From Spartobacteria bacterium LR76 (GTDB taxonomy: Bacteria > Verrucomicrobiota > Verrucomicrobiia > Chthoniobacterales > Terrimicrobiaceae): DNA of 64,000 bases. The stretch's first letter is position 1. Each line of letters starts with the position of its first letter. Shown piece after piece: positions 42,499-51,520 of the stretch. A program made the position numbers and the translations under genes. The stretch spans positions 248,001 through 312,000 of the forward strand of contig QAYZ01000013.1 of assembly GCA_003054655.1 (NCBI GenBank), written 5' to 3'. The notes beneath the pieces are model-generated. The model had not been told where the DNA came from. It saw nothing but the letters and a program-made list of their open reading frames with translations, and did no database searches.

Positions 42499-43619
42499 AG
42501 ATCCTCGTTCTCTGCTACGAGTATCCCCCGGTGGGAGGAGGAGGAGGCCGCGTGGCCGCGCAGGTCGCCACCGGACTCGCCGCACGCGGTCACGAGGTGC
42601 GCGTCCAGACCTCCGGCATGCGCCACCTGCCCGCCACCGAGCAACGCGACGGCGTACGCATCGACCGCGCCGAGTCCTTTCGCAAAAAGGAAGACACGTG
42701 CAGCGTGCCGGAGATGGCGCTCTACCTCGCCACGAGCTTCCTCCCCGCGCTGAAGATTGCCCGCGAGTGGAAGCCCGATGTGATCCACGCACACTTTGCC
42801 GTTCCCACCGGGGTATTGGCTACCTCCGTTTCCGCCCTCACGCGCATCCCCTACGTGCTCACGGCACATCTCGGAGACGTGCCGGGCGGAGTACCGGAAC
42901 AAACCTCGCATCTTTTCAAGATCGTCGACCCGTTTGCCCGCATCATCTGGAGGAAGGCTGCCGCCACGACGGCGGTCAGCTCCTATGTGGGCGCACTCGC
43001 CCGCGCCGCCTACCCCGCCGATCCCCACGTGATCCTCAACGGCATCGCCGCACCCGCGCATACGGGCAGCCACAAAATCCCCAACAAACTCCTGATGGTC
43101 GGCCGCCTGAGCGTGCAAAAAAATCCCCTCCTCGCCATCGAAAGCCTCGCGCTCGTCCGCGATCTCCCGTGGACGCTGGACGTCATCGGCGATGGACCGC
43201 TCCGCGCGCCGATGGAGAACCTCGCCCGGCAGAAAGGTATCGCCGACCGCATCACCTTCCGCGGCTGGCTCGATGCCGCCAACGTCCACGCCGCCATGGC
43301 GGAGTCGGAGATGCTTTTCATTCCCTCGCTGCACGAGGGACTGCCGATGGCGGCAATCGAGGCCCTGCACCATGGCCTCGTCATCATCGGTTCCAACATT
43401 GGAGGCCTGGCCGACGTGCTCGCCGATGACGAGAACGGCTTCATGTGCCCGCTGGAGGCTCCCGCCTTCGCGGAAAGGCTGCGCCGGTTGCTCACTGGCC
43501 CGGACCTCAAAGCCCGCATGTCGCTGCACTCAAAAGAACTCGCCGCCAGCTTCGGCGTCGACCGGTCCGTCGATGGCTACGAAAAGGTGTTGCGCGCCGT
43601 GGCGAGAGAGAAAGAATAG
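42495..43619 (+). CDS. GT4 family glycosyltransferase
   Basis: The protein has 374 residues and begins with GTG, overlapping the asparagine synthase stop as GTGA. LVLCYEYPPVGGGGGRVAAQ is the glycine-rich acceptor-side loop of GT4. The donor domain has LLMVGRLSVQKNPLLAIESL, WTLDVIGDGPLR, and FIPSLHEGLPMAAIEALHHG, with the E-x7-E glutamates in EGLPMAAIE. It should act in the cytoplasm on the same pathway as the polyprenyl-phosphate enzyme at the head of this plus-strand set. No membrane segment is visible. Confidence 0.9.
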   Translation: MKILVLCYEYPPVGGGGGRVAAQVATGLAARGHEVRVQTSGMRHLPATEQRDGVRIDRAESFRKKEDTCSVPEMALYLATSFLPALKIAREWKPDVIHAHFAVPTGVLATSVSALTRIPYVLTAHLGDVPGGVPEQTSHLFKIVDPFARIIWRKAAATTAVSSYVGALARAAYPADPHVILNGIAAPAHTGSHKIPNKLLMVGRLSVQKNPLLAIESLALVRDLPWTLDVIGDGPLRAPMENLARQKGIADRITFRGWLDAANVHAAMAESEMLFIPSLHEGLPMAAIEALHHGLVIIGSNIGGLADVLADDENGFMCPLEAPAFAERLRRLLTGPDLKARMSLHSKELAASFGVDRSVDGYEKVLRAVAREKE

Positions 43620-43623
43620 CCCC

Positions 43624-44364
43624 ATGCAAGACGACTCCCTCTGGCGCGGCCTGCGACCGGAAGCCCGCAAGAAGCTCGACATCCGCAACTACTCCGCCCC
43701 CGCCGTCGAGCAGCGCATCGCCACGGAGGGACTGGAAGCCGGAGCCGCCGTCGCGAACGAGCGTGTGCTCAAGGAAGCCGGAGCCTGGATTCCGGGTGTC
43801 GAGCTGATCTTCCGCCACGTTCACCCGCAGCGTCATCGCGGCCTGTTTTCCGAACTCGGCCGCGAAGGTCAGGGGCGTCTCGGCGAGATCGGCCTCTGGC
43901 CGAAGCAGTGGGCCGCCGCCAAGATGTTTGCCGGTTCATCAAAAGGTTTTCACATTCACCCGCCCCATATCCCGGAGGGAACAACGGCCCCCGAGTGGTT
44001 CGCGAAGCTGTTTCTCGCAGAGGAGCCCGACTACTCCCTGCGCCGCTACGACCTGGAGCAGTGGGACGTGATGTATTTCCTCCAGGGTCGGCTCGACCTG
44101 ACTCTGTGCGACGAGCGCGACTCGATGCCCCGGAGGGTGATGCGCCTCTTCATCGACGGCGACGACCGCAAGGGCACCAACAACATCGCCGTGGTCATCC
44201 CTCCCGGCGTCTCCCATGCGCTGCGCGCCGAGGGCAGCGAGGACTTGCTCATGGTCTACGGCACCAGCACGACCTTTGACCCCGCCGCGGAGGGCCGCAT
44301 CGCCAGCAGGATCGAGGAACTCCCCTACCCGCCGGACTGGGCGGCGTACATCCGGGAAAATTAA
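43624..44364 (+). CDS. RmlC-like cupin, dTDP-4-dehydrorhamnose 3,5-epimerase-related
   Basis: The 246-residue protein has a cupin core. GFHIHPPHIPEG carries the histidines expected for the catalytic base, QWDVMYFLQGRLDLTLCDER is the central beta hairpin, and VVIPPGVSHALRAEGSEDLL with YGTSTTFDP resembles the FAHGF/YxxTxxYxP end of RmlC. The first 70 residues and a loop (TAPEWFAKLFLAEEP) are longer than in standard RmlC. It may epimerise a 4-keto deoxysugar, or be a non-catalytic relative. It lies 4 nt after the GT4 gene and ends 7 nt from the convergent ABC ATPase gene. Confidence 0.65.
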   Translation: MQDDSLWRGLRPEARKKLDIRNYSAPAVEQRIATEGLEAGAAVANERVLKEAGAWIPGVELIFRHVHPQRHRGLFSELGREGQGRLGEIGLWPKQWAAAKMFAGSSKGFHIHPPHIPEGTTAPEWFAKLFLAEEPDYSLRRYDLEQWDVMYFLQGRLDLTLCDERDSMPRRVMRLFIDGDDRKGTNNIAVVIPPGVSHALRAEGSEDLLMVYGTSTTFDPAAEGRIASRIEELPYPPDWAAYIREN

Positions 44365-44371
44365 TCCCAGT

Positions 44372-45661
44372 CTATTCCTTCAACCGCAGGATCTTTCCGG
44401 CAGAGTCGTACTCGATGAGGTTCGCATAGCGTCCCCAGCTCACGATCGAGCGAACCAGCGGCTCGATCTTGTCATGCGGATACCACGCATGGAGAGTATC
44501 CAAGAGGTCCTCCATCTCGATTTCCCTGTTTTCACGCGGCGCGATCAGGTCGTGGATCTTGGCATAGAATGGCAGAGCCTTGACCTGCCGGGTGAAGATC
44601 TCCTTACGAGCCTGCATGTCCACGCGCTGAAACTCCTCGCCTAGGGGAGTCAATACCACCTCGTCATCCGGCGTGGCGACAAACCCGAGCACCTCGGCGG
44701 CACGGATCACCTTGATCATCGAGTCATACTCCTCGCGCAGATCCTCCGCGAGGTCGAAGACATTGGCCGGGGTCGGCTCACACATGGAGATGAGGCCGAG
44801 CAGTTCGCCGATCGTCACACCTGCCACGATGGGAGTCAGCCGGATGTGCCCGTCCTCTCCGCGCTCGCCCTCCGGCGTATGGCCGGTATCCGGCATTTCG
44901 GTATGGGTCAGGATGGCATGGATCTTCTCCATGGCCGCACGAAACTCCGGCGACTCGGGATCGCGCGGATACGGCAGCGGATTCGGCATGTCGAGAGCCA
45001 CGCGGCCCGGATGAGCTGCCAGGACAATGATGCGCTTGGCCAGATAGACCGCCTCCTCGATGTTGTGCGTCACCGAGATCATGGTGCGCAGGGGGTTCTT
45101 CGGGTCCGCGCAAAGCCGGGCGAGTTCGTCCCGCAGGGACTCCGCCGTCAGCACATCAAGCGCGCTGAATGGCTCGTCCATGCAGAGCACCTCGGGGTTC
45201 ACCGCGAGGGCGCGGGCGATGCCGACGCGCTGTTTCATGCCGCCGGAGAGTTCGCGCGGATAGACATTGTCGTAACCGGAAAGACCGACCATCCCGAGCG
45301 AGCGCTCGACCCGTTGGGCGATCTCCGCTTCCTCGAGTCCGGCCTCCTTGAGAGGCAGACGCACATTGCCGCTGACGGTCAGCCAGGGAAAGAGCGCAAA
45401 ATTTTGAAACACCATCGCCACGCCCGGACACACGCCGCGCACTTCCTTGCCGTGAAACTTTACCGCGCCCTTGGTCGGCTCGATCAGCCCGGCGATCAGG
45501 CGAATCAGCGTGCTCTTGCCGCAGCCGGAGGGGCCGAGCAGTGCGATGATGTCGTTCTCCGCCACCTCCAGATTGATGTTCTTGAGAATGGTTGCCGCCG
45601 GAGCGCGCTTTTCGCCCGGGTACTCGAGCCAGACTCCTTCCAGTGAAATCAGCGGTTCCAT
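44372..45661 (-). CDS. ABC transporter ATPase, nitrate/sulfonate type with C-terminal AAA-associated domain
   Basis: The protein has about 429 residues. The first 260 are a standard uptake ATPase: LLGPSGCGKSTLIRLIAGL is Walker A, ELSGGMKQRVGIARALA the signature, and VLCMDEPFSALDVL Walker B. Residues about 280-429 form a domain that starts VAGVTIGELLGLISMCEP and matches the AAA-associated C-terminal domain seen in a subset of nitrate/taurine-type ATPases; it may sense substrate or regulate activity. GGAGG eight nt before the ATG supports the chosen start. It pairs with the fused permease immediately upstream. Confidence 0.88.
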   Translation of the reverse strand: MEPLISLEGVWLEYPGEKRAPAATILKNINLEVAENDIIALLGPSGCGKSTLIRLIAGLIEPTKGAVKFHGKEVRGVCPGVAMVFQNFALFPWLTVSGNVRLPLKEAGLEEAEIAQRVERSLGMVGLSGYDNVYPRELSGGMKQRVGIARALAVNPEVLCMDEPFSALDVLTAESLRDELARLCADPKNPLRTMISVTHNIEEAVYLAKRIIVLAAHPGRVALDMPNPLPYPRDPESPEFRAAMEKIHAILTHTEMPDTGHTPEGERGEDGHIRLTPIVAGVTIGELLGLISMCEPTPANVFDLAEDLREEYDSMIKVIRAAEVLGFVATPDDEVVLTPLGEEFQRVDMQARKEIFTRQVKALPFYAKIHDLIAPRENREIEMEDLLDTLHAWYPHDKIEPLVRSIVSWGRYANLIEYDSAGKILRLKE

Positions 45662-45665
45662 GTCA

Positions 45666-47438
45666 TCATCCTCCAAATCGGCAATAAGTGTCTCCCACGC
45701 GCTGCATGCGCTTCCAGAATGTCCGGTTGATCAAAACCACGGTCACGGCCATCACCACGACACCGCCCGCCAGCACATCGAAGTGCCCCGCATTGGTCGC
45801 CTGGCTGATCAGCTCTCCCAGCCCAAAGGCCGTGTAGGTGTGCGCACCCTGCTGCACGTACTCCGCCACGATGCTGGCGTTCCACGCGCCGCCCGCCGAC
45901 GTGATCCAGCCGGTTACGAGCGAGGGAAAGATCGCGGGCAGGATGAATTTTTTCCAGCGGGCCAGCCCGTTGATCTTGAAGACATCCGCACAGGCCACCA
46001 TGTCAGCCGGGATGGCCTGCGCGCCAGCGGCCACGTTGAACAGGATGTACCACTGCGCGCCGAGCATCATCAGCACCACCGCGCCCCACTGTAGCGAACC
46101 TCCGATCGCGAGAATCGCACCAAGGACGAGGGGATACAGCATCGGTGCCGGGAATGACGCGGCAAACTGGATGACCGGCTGGAGGAAACGGGAGACGCGG
46201 GGATTCAGCCCGATCCAGACGCCGACAGGAATAGTCCACAGCGAACTGATGACCAGCGCCGCCAGCACCCGGAGAAACGTCGCCAGAGTGGCGGCCAGGA
46301 TGTACGTCCACTCATGCAGGTCGATCTCGGCAAGGATGCCCGCAAGCACATACAGCCCATATCCGCCAATCCCGAGGATGACCGTCATGAGTCCGCCATA
46401 AAAGACTCGCGACCCGACACGCATCGCCCGGGCGTGCGGCTCCGGGATTTCCTCGGCCCGCGAGGGATTCTCCAGCTTCGCCTTATGCATCGCCGGGCGG
46501 GGTAAAAAATCCAGCAACCGCTTGCCGAGATGCACCGGCATTTCGGCGGCGGTGGTGAGGATGTGGGACCTGGCCAGCATGCGCTGGACGAGTGTCGTCT
46601 CCATCGGGCCGCTTGCCGTGTCCTCGAGCTTGAACTTTCGCGACCAGATCACCAGCGGCCACCAGATCAGCCTATCTACTGCAATAATCATCACTCCCAT
46701 CGCCACCACGGCCGCGATCTGCGCGGTCACATCCCCCTTGGCGATTGCCACGCTCATGTAGGATCCGAGACCGGGGAGCTGAAAATCCTTGTTCCCCAGC
46801 GTGAAAGCCTCGTTGATGGTAAGAAAGAACCACCCGCCCGCCATCGAGACCATGCAGTTGTAAATGAGTCCCTGCGCCGCAAAGGGAAGTTCGATGTTAA
46901 GAAACCGCTTCACCGGGTTGAATTTGCAAATCGCCCCCATCTGGCGAAGCTCGGGCGGGATGGCCTTGAGGGAATCGTAATAGCTGAAAACCATGTTCCA
47001 CACCTGCGCGGTGAAGATCATGAGCACGCAGGCCAGCTCCAGGCCAAAGTTGCTCGTCGGAAAAAGCGCCACCAGCGCCAGCACCAGCCCCGGCATGAAC
47101 CCGAGCACCGGGATGCTTTGCAGGATGTCGAGGACCGGGAGCAGCACCGTCCGCGCCCGCGCATCGTAGTACGCCCAGGTGGCATACAGTATGGCAAAAA
47201 CGAGAGAAAAACCCATCGCCACCCAACCGCGCGCCAGCGAGTAGAGGGTGTAGAGAGGCAGCTTCGAGATCGAAAGGTCGATCTGCGTCTCCGCCCGGTA
47301 CGGCGCATGCCACTCGCGTCCCACAGTGAGAATCGCCACCAGCAAACCGCCCAGCAAGCACACGACGATCACGTCCGCCAGCATCGAGCGCTGCGGCCTT
47401 GCATCAGGTAAAAACTCGGGCGTTTTCAAGCTTTGCAC
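45666..47438 (-). CDS. ABC transporter permease with two fused BPD-type domains
   Basis: The 590-residue protein contains two copies of the binding-protein-dependent permease domain. The first (residues about 85-270) has the EAA-type loop FRQMGAICKFNPVKRFLNIEL-like coupling region; the second (about 380-575) has ADMVACADVFKINGLARWKK as its coupling helix. Each copy has five to six membrane segments. Fusion is seen in some nitrate/sulfonate-type uptake systems, so the protein could form the whole channel alone or dimerise. No substrate-binding protein gene is adjacent. Its substrate is not readable. Confidence 0.87.
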   Translation of the reverse strand: MQSLKTPEFLPDARPQRSMLADVIVVCLLGGLLVAILTVGREWHAPYRAETQIDLSISKLPLYTLYSLARGWVAMGFSLVFAILYATWAYYDARARTVLLPVLDILQSIPVLGFMPGLVLALVALFPTSNFGLELACVLMIFTAQVWNMVFSYYDSLKAIPPELRQMGAICKFNPVKRFLNIELPFAAQGLIYNCMVSMAGGWFFLTINEAFTLGNKDFQLPGLGSYMSVAIAKGDVTAQIAAVVAMGVMIIAVDRLIWWPLVIWSRKFKLEDTASGPMETTLVQRMLARSHILTTAAEMPVHLGKRLLDFLPRPAMHKAKLENPSRAEEIPEPHARAMRVGSRVFYGGLMTVILGIGGYGLYVLAGILAEIDLHEWTYILAATLATFLRVLAALVISSLWTIPVGVWIGLNPRVSRFLQPVIQFAASFPAPMLYPLVLGAILAIGGSLQWGAVVLMMLGAQWYILFNVAAGAQAIPADMVACADVFKINGLARWKKFILPAIFPSLVTGWITSAGGAWNASIVAEYVQQGAHTYTAFGLGELISQATNAGHFDVLAGGVVVMAVTVVLINRTFWKRMQRVGDTYCRFGG

Positions 47439-47596
47439 GCCCTTACCAGCCCCGACCGTCTCTTGGCAAGCCGCCCGACGTGACGGACTTGTGACATTTC
47501 ACTCTTCCATCTGCTTCGCGGTGAAAAATTTCGTCAGGGTTTCCCTTTGCAATGACACATCCGCGACTTACTTTGTCGACGAACCCGTACAATACT
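47439..47596. promoter_or_regulatory. Divergent intergenic region between transporter and superoxide dismutase genes
   Basis: The 158 nt must contain the start signals of both units. AT-richer stretches occur at about 47520-47600, and the SOD start is not preceded by a clear Shine-Dalgarno sequence. No reliable promoter or operator could be read. Confidence 0.4.
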
Positions 47597-48223
<627 letters not shown>

Positions 48224-48248
48224 TCCCGTAACACATCACTCTTCCAAG

Positions 48249-48289
48249 CGCCGTCTTCGCCCCCACGCGGAGACGGCGTTTTCTTTTTT
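48249..48289 (+). terminator. Rho-independent terminator of the superoxide dismutase gene
   Basis: A perfect 8-bp GC-rich stem (CGCCGTCT and AGACGGCG) encloses a 14-nt loop and is followed by TTTTCTTTTTT. It starts 26 nt after the SOD stop codon. The opposite strand has no T-run, so it should act for the plus strand only. The minus-strand gene to the right ends inside the T-run. Confidence 0.88.
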
Positions 48290-49010
48290 AGGTGGTCTCC
48301 TTGGGCGCGTCCTCCGGTTGCGGCTGCCGATCGGGCAGAGCCAGGATGTGCTCCCGCTTCGCGGAATAGTCCAGAGCGTGAAAGATGCGTATCTCCTCGA
48401 CCCGCCGTGAAGTCGCGAGGCTTTCGAGGAATGTCGTGTAGCGCTTGGCCAGCAATGTCGTTTCCAGATAGCGGGCACGAATCGCCGGATCGCGATATCG
48501 CCGCTCCTGCTGCCCGTGAAACATATGAAACCGCAGCCAGCGACGGTCGGCCCGGGTCACCCGGCCCGGCTTGCGGAAGAAGGCCACGAAAAGCAGCAGC
48601 ACGAGATAGGTATCGACACTCGCCTGGAGTTCCAGGTTGCGCGCATAGGATTCATCCTGACTCGGCAGCCCTCCGCGCTGGAACTGCAACCCCGCATGCA
48701 GCGCATGATTGATCTCCTCCACGAAGGAAATGAGCGGGCCGATATTCTCGTCGCTCAAGCCCTGCCGGGGGTCATGTTTCTCAAGCTGTTCGATCAGCCA
48801 CGCGGAATAATAGATCCCCACGCGCAACTGCCCGTCCGCCGCTCTTAGAAACGTCCGCGCCAGCATGCTCAACTCCGCCGCCTGCGCTCCCGCCAGGGCG
48901 GAAAGCTGCCGGCAGCGGCGCTTGTCGATGAGGCACTCCTCGAGGTTCACCCCGAGGCTGGCATACGTCCTCTCGAACAAGCGCTGGATGTCGCTAAAGA
49001 GCGTCGTCAC
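48288..49010 (-). CDS. Conserved protein of unknown function, helical
   Basis: The 240-residue soluble protein appears mostly alpha-helical, with no signal peptide. It has a cysteine/arginine pair in LIDKRRCRQLSAL and a single hydrophobic helix at VDTYLVLLLFVAFF that could pack internally or touch the membrane. It starts with GTG and overlaps the upstream gene stop as GTGA, so the two are translated together. I do not recognise a family. The close coupling suggests that both products work in one complex or pathway. Confidence 0.65.
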   Translation of the reverse strand: MTTLFSDIQRLFERTYASLGVNLEECLIDKRRCRQLSALAGAQAAELSMLARTFLRAADGQLRVGIYYSAWLIEQLEKHDPRQGLSDENIGPLISFVEEINHALHAGLQFQRGGLPSQDESYARNLELQASVDTYLVLLLFVAFFRKPGRVTRADRRWLRFHMFHGQQERRYRDPAIRARYLETTLLAKRYTTFLESLATSRRVEEIRIFHALDYSAKREHILALPDRQPQPEDAPKETT

Positions 49011-49702
49011 GGCGTCGCAATGATGGGCAGGCGTGGCGTGTCAAAGTGCAGCAGCCTCGAGGCGAGATCGTTCAGGGCCAGCCTCACATCGTGAAACCCG
49101 TCGGAGAGTTCCTCATAGATGGACTGGAGGTTGAACTTCTTCGCCTCGCGATACTCCGCGGCTGCGCGGTAGTTCATCCGCCCCATCTGCTCGTAAAAGG
49201 AAATATCCGGCGCGCCTTTGCGACGGCGCTGCTCGACATTCTCGGCAAAGATGCCGCTGACGAAGAGCGCGTAGTTCGCAATGTGCGAGCGGAGCAGGAA
49301 AGCCTCGCGCGTCCCGGCCTTGCTGAGCGCCTGGAGCATGTCGCTGATGTAGCGCATGCTTTGCTGGCCGAGCTCCTCGGGCGAGTCCAGCCGCGCCGTG
49401 CGCATGAAGCCATCGAGCAGCGAGGCGATAAAATCCGACGTGTCGCGACTTCGCACCTTGCTGTCGCGCAGCACGCGGCGGCAGAGAACATAAAAGAGCA
49501 GTTGCGGCGAAATCGGCAATCGCTCCGGGGAATCCAGGATCGCCTTGGCCAGCAGATCGTGGTCGAGGATCGCGTCGCGCGTATCCTCATCCGTCAGCAG
49601 CCTGACCAGCGACACCCGGTCGCTCTCGTTCTGAGACAATACCCTGACGATGAACGCGAAATCGTCCGCCGTCAGCCGCACCCTGCAATTTGCGTGGATC
49701 AT
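49007..49702 (-). CDS. Conserved protein of unknown function, helical
   Basis: The 231-residue protein looks helical throughout. It starts MIHANCRVRLTADDFAFIV and contains ISPQLLFYVLCRRVLRD and a basic QRRRKGAPD segment. No catalytic motif, signal peptide or membrane helix is evident. The stop overlaps the next gene as GTGA. It is the first of a two-gene unit that seems unrelated to the flanking SOD and pyrophosphatase genes. Confidence 0.65.
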   Translation of the reverse strand: MIHANCRVRLTADDFAFIVRVLSQNESDRVSLVRLLTDEDTRDAILDHDLLAKAILDSPERLPISPQLLFYVLCRRVLRDSKVRSRDTSDFIASLLDGFMRTARLDSPEELGQQSMRYISDMLQALSKAGTREAFLLRSHIANYALFVSGIFAENVEQRRRKGAPDISFYEQMGRMNYRAAAEYREAKKFNLQSIYEELSDGFHDVRLALNDLASRLLHFDTPRLPIIATP

Positions 49703-49739
49703 CGGAGAATCCTAACAAGCATCGACCGTGCCAACCTTG

Positions 49740-49767
49740 CCGGGAGGCAAGGCACCGGCTCTCCCGG
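49740..49767. repeat. Inverted repeat (hairpin) downstream of the pyrophosphatase gene
   Basis: CCGGGAG and CTCCCGG pair around a 14-nt loop. It follows a longer hairpin at 49782-49819, both within the 127-nt gap after the pyrophosphatase stop. No U-run is present, so these would not be classical intrinsic terminators. Confidence 0.5.
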
Positions 49768-49781
49768 TCTCTCTCTGTGAG

Positions 49782-49819
49782 GAATCGCAGCCGCCTGCGT
49801 ATGCGGCTGCCTCCGATTC
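49782..49819. repeat. Long inverted repeat immediately after the pyrophosphatase gene
   Basis: GAATCGCAGCCGC pairs with GCGGCTG and CGATTC, the right arm being interrupted by CCTC, around an 8-nt loop. The stem totals 13 bp with one bulge. It lies 10 nt past the end of the minus-strand pyrophosphatase gene. It could act as a transcript-stabilising or termination hairpin; there is no U-run. Confidence 0.6.
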
Positions 49820-49829
49820 ACCTATCCTC

Positions 49830-51476
49830 TCAGCTCCCGCGAGCCAGCAGACCAGTCAAATAAGGCAGGAGCTGCTTCTTGCGCGAAACGACACCGTCGA
49901 GCTTCCAGGCATTCTCGCTCACCTCGGGATAGTCGACCAGCTTGGTGAACCACTTCTCCCCGCAGACGAGAAGGATCGAGTTTTGCGTGTTCACATCGGT
50001 CACGAGCAGGGCACAAAAGGTGTATTTGTTCTCCTGGCGCGAGGTTTCGAGTTCGTGCAGGAGTTCGTCCTTCTTTTCCTCGAACAGAGCGAAGCTTAGT
50101 TCCTCGATCTGCGCGACGGTGAAGGTCTTGCCGCGCTCCTCGTACTCCTTGCAGTCTGCATTGATCGCCTGTCTGGCCGTCATGGTCAGCAGCGGCGAGC
50201 CGACGGAGAAGATCTCCGCCGCCAAGTCCGCAGGATTGATCCCGCTCAGGCGCGACAGGTCAGCCATGATGCGGCGATCCACATCCGTCGTGGTCGGCGA
50301 GGTGAGATTGAGAGTATCGGAGATGAGGCCGCACATGAGCAGGCCTGCGAGATTTTTCGGAATCTCGCGTCCAGCCTGCTGGAAGAGCGTGCTCACGATC
50401 GTCGAGGTGGAACCCACCGGACGATTCATGAATAAAATCGGTGCCTCGGTGGGTGCCGTACCAATACGGTGGTGGTCGAGAATCTCGATAATCGGCACTC
50501 TATCCGCACCCTCCACGGCCTGCGTCAATTCGTTGTGATCCACAAGGATCAACTGGCGCGGAACGGGTTTGAGGAAATCGCTCTTGGAGATGATGCCGAT
50601 GAGTCGCTTGTCCCCATCGACCACCGGAAAGGCGAATTGCGCCAGCATGGCGATCTCTCGCTCGGCCTCCTCCAGAGGAAGCTCCGGTGTGAGAGTGTGA
50701 AAATCCGTATAAACCATCTGTCCGGCACGCACGGCGCTCCGGGCCAGCAGCACGGTGGTCGCAGTGTCGTGAGGCGAACTGATCACGACGGTCTTGTTGG
50801 CTCGAGCCAGCTCCAGTATTCCCTCGTCCACCTGCCGGCTGCCAGTGACGACGAGGGCGTGCACCCCCGCCTCGATGGCGATGCGCTGGATGTTGCGCCG
50901 ATCACCGACGATCAGCACCGTGCGGCCGTGCTCGAGATCCTCAAGGCGCCGCTCGAAGGAATCCGTCTGCATCGCCGCGACGACGAGCACGAGATCGAGG
51001 ATCTCGTTGTCGGCCGGGCCTGCCAGCACGGTGCCAAAGATGGTATCGACTATATCCTTGAGCGAGGCATGCACCTGGCGCGTCGCGCTGGCCTGGTCAC
51101 GATGCGGGAAGAGATACCGGCTGATCTTGTAGCTGGAGATCAGCCCGACGCAGCGCTGATCTTTGTCGACCACGGGCAGCCCGCGGAAGCGATTGTCCCC
51201 GATGCGGGTCAGCGCATCATAAACCGGCTCATCACGCCCGGCATAGACGACATCCCGCTCCATCACGTCCTCGACGCGCGGCAGCACGCTGCTGACGAAG
51301 AGCGGCGCTTCAAATCCAAATTTCCCCAGGGCGAAATCAATCCGCTGGTTCGTATTGCCGCAGCGGGCGGCGACGACATTCTCAAGTCCCTCGGCCCTTT
51401 TGAGCTCCGCATATCCAATAGCCGAACAGATGGCGTCCATGTCCGGGTTCTTGTGTCCTATTACCAATGTTTGCAT
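49830..51476 (-). CDS. Manganese-dependent inorganic pyrophosphatase with CBS and DRTGG domains
   Basis: The 548-residue protein hydrolyses pyrophosphate in the cytoplasm. The DHH-type catalytic domain shows His8, Asp12 and Asp14 in GHKNPDMDA, LVDHNELTQA and ILDHHRIGT for metal binding, and VVSRKKQLLP at the C-terminus for substrate. Residues about 65-300 hold two CBS domains with a DRTGG domain between them (VLARSAVRAGQMV region), which in related bacterial enzymes bind adenine nucleotides and tune activity. The length is as expected for this CBS-containing class. Two hairpins follow it. Confidence 0.9.
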   Translation of the reverse strand: MQTLVIGHKNPDMDAICSAIGYAELKRAEGLENVVAARCGNTNQRIDFALGKFGFEAPLFVSSVLPRVEDVMERDVVYAGRDEPVYDALTRIGDNRFRGLPVVDKDQRCVGLISSYKISRYLFPHRDQASATRQVHASLKDIVDTIFGTVLAGPADNEILDLVLVVAAMQTDSFERRLEDLEHGRTVLIVGDRRNIQRIAIEAGVHALVVTGSRQVDEGILELARANKTVVISSPHDTATTVLLARSAVRAGQMVYTDFHTLTPELPLEEAEREIAMLAQFAFPVVDGDKRLIGIISKSDFLKPVPRQLILVDHNELTQAVEGADRVPIIEILDHHRIGTAPTEAPILFMNRPVGSTSTIVSTLFQQAGREIPKNLAGLLMCGLISDTLNLTSPTTTDVDRRIMADLSRLSGINPADLAAEIFSVGSPLLTMTARQAINADCKEYEERGKTFTVAQIEELSFALFEEKKDELLHELETSRQENKYTFCALLVTDVNTQNSILLVCGEKWFTKLVDYPEVSENAWKLDGVVSRKKQLLPYLTGLLARGS

Positions 51477-51520
51477 GCGTGCTGGACACCGTAGCCATTT
51501 TTTAACGATAGAAAAGGCCC

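Noticed and set aside
41146-42792. 548-codon minus-strand frame opposite asnB
   Set aside because: It has no recognisable domain and is fully explained by the high GC and codon pattern of the asparagine synthase gene.
42339-43529. 396-codon minus-strand frame opposite the GT4 gene
   Set aside because: Composition is unlike a real protein, and the plus-strand frame has a complete set of GT4 motifs.
47549-47596. Possible sigma-70 promoter just before the superoxide dismutase gene
   Set aside because: A TACAAT box lies three bases from the start codon and no well-spaced -35 element fits; too weak to report as a promoter.
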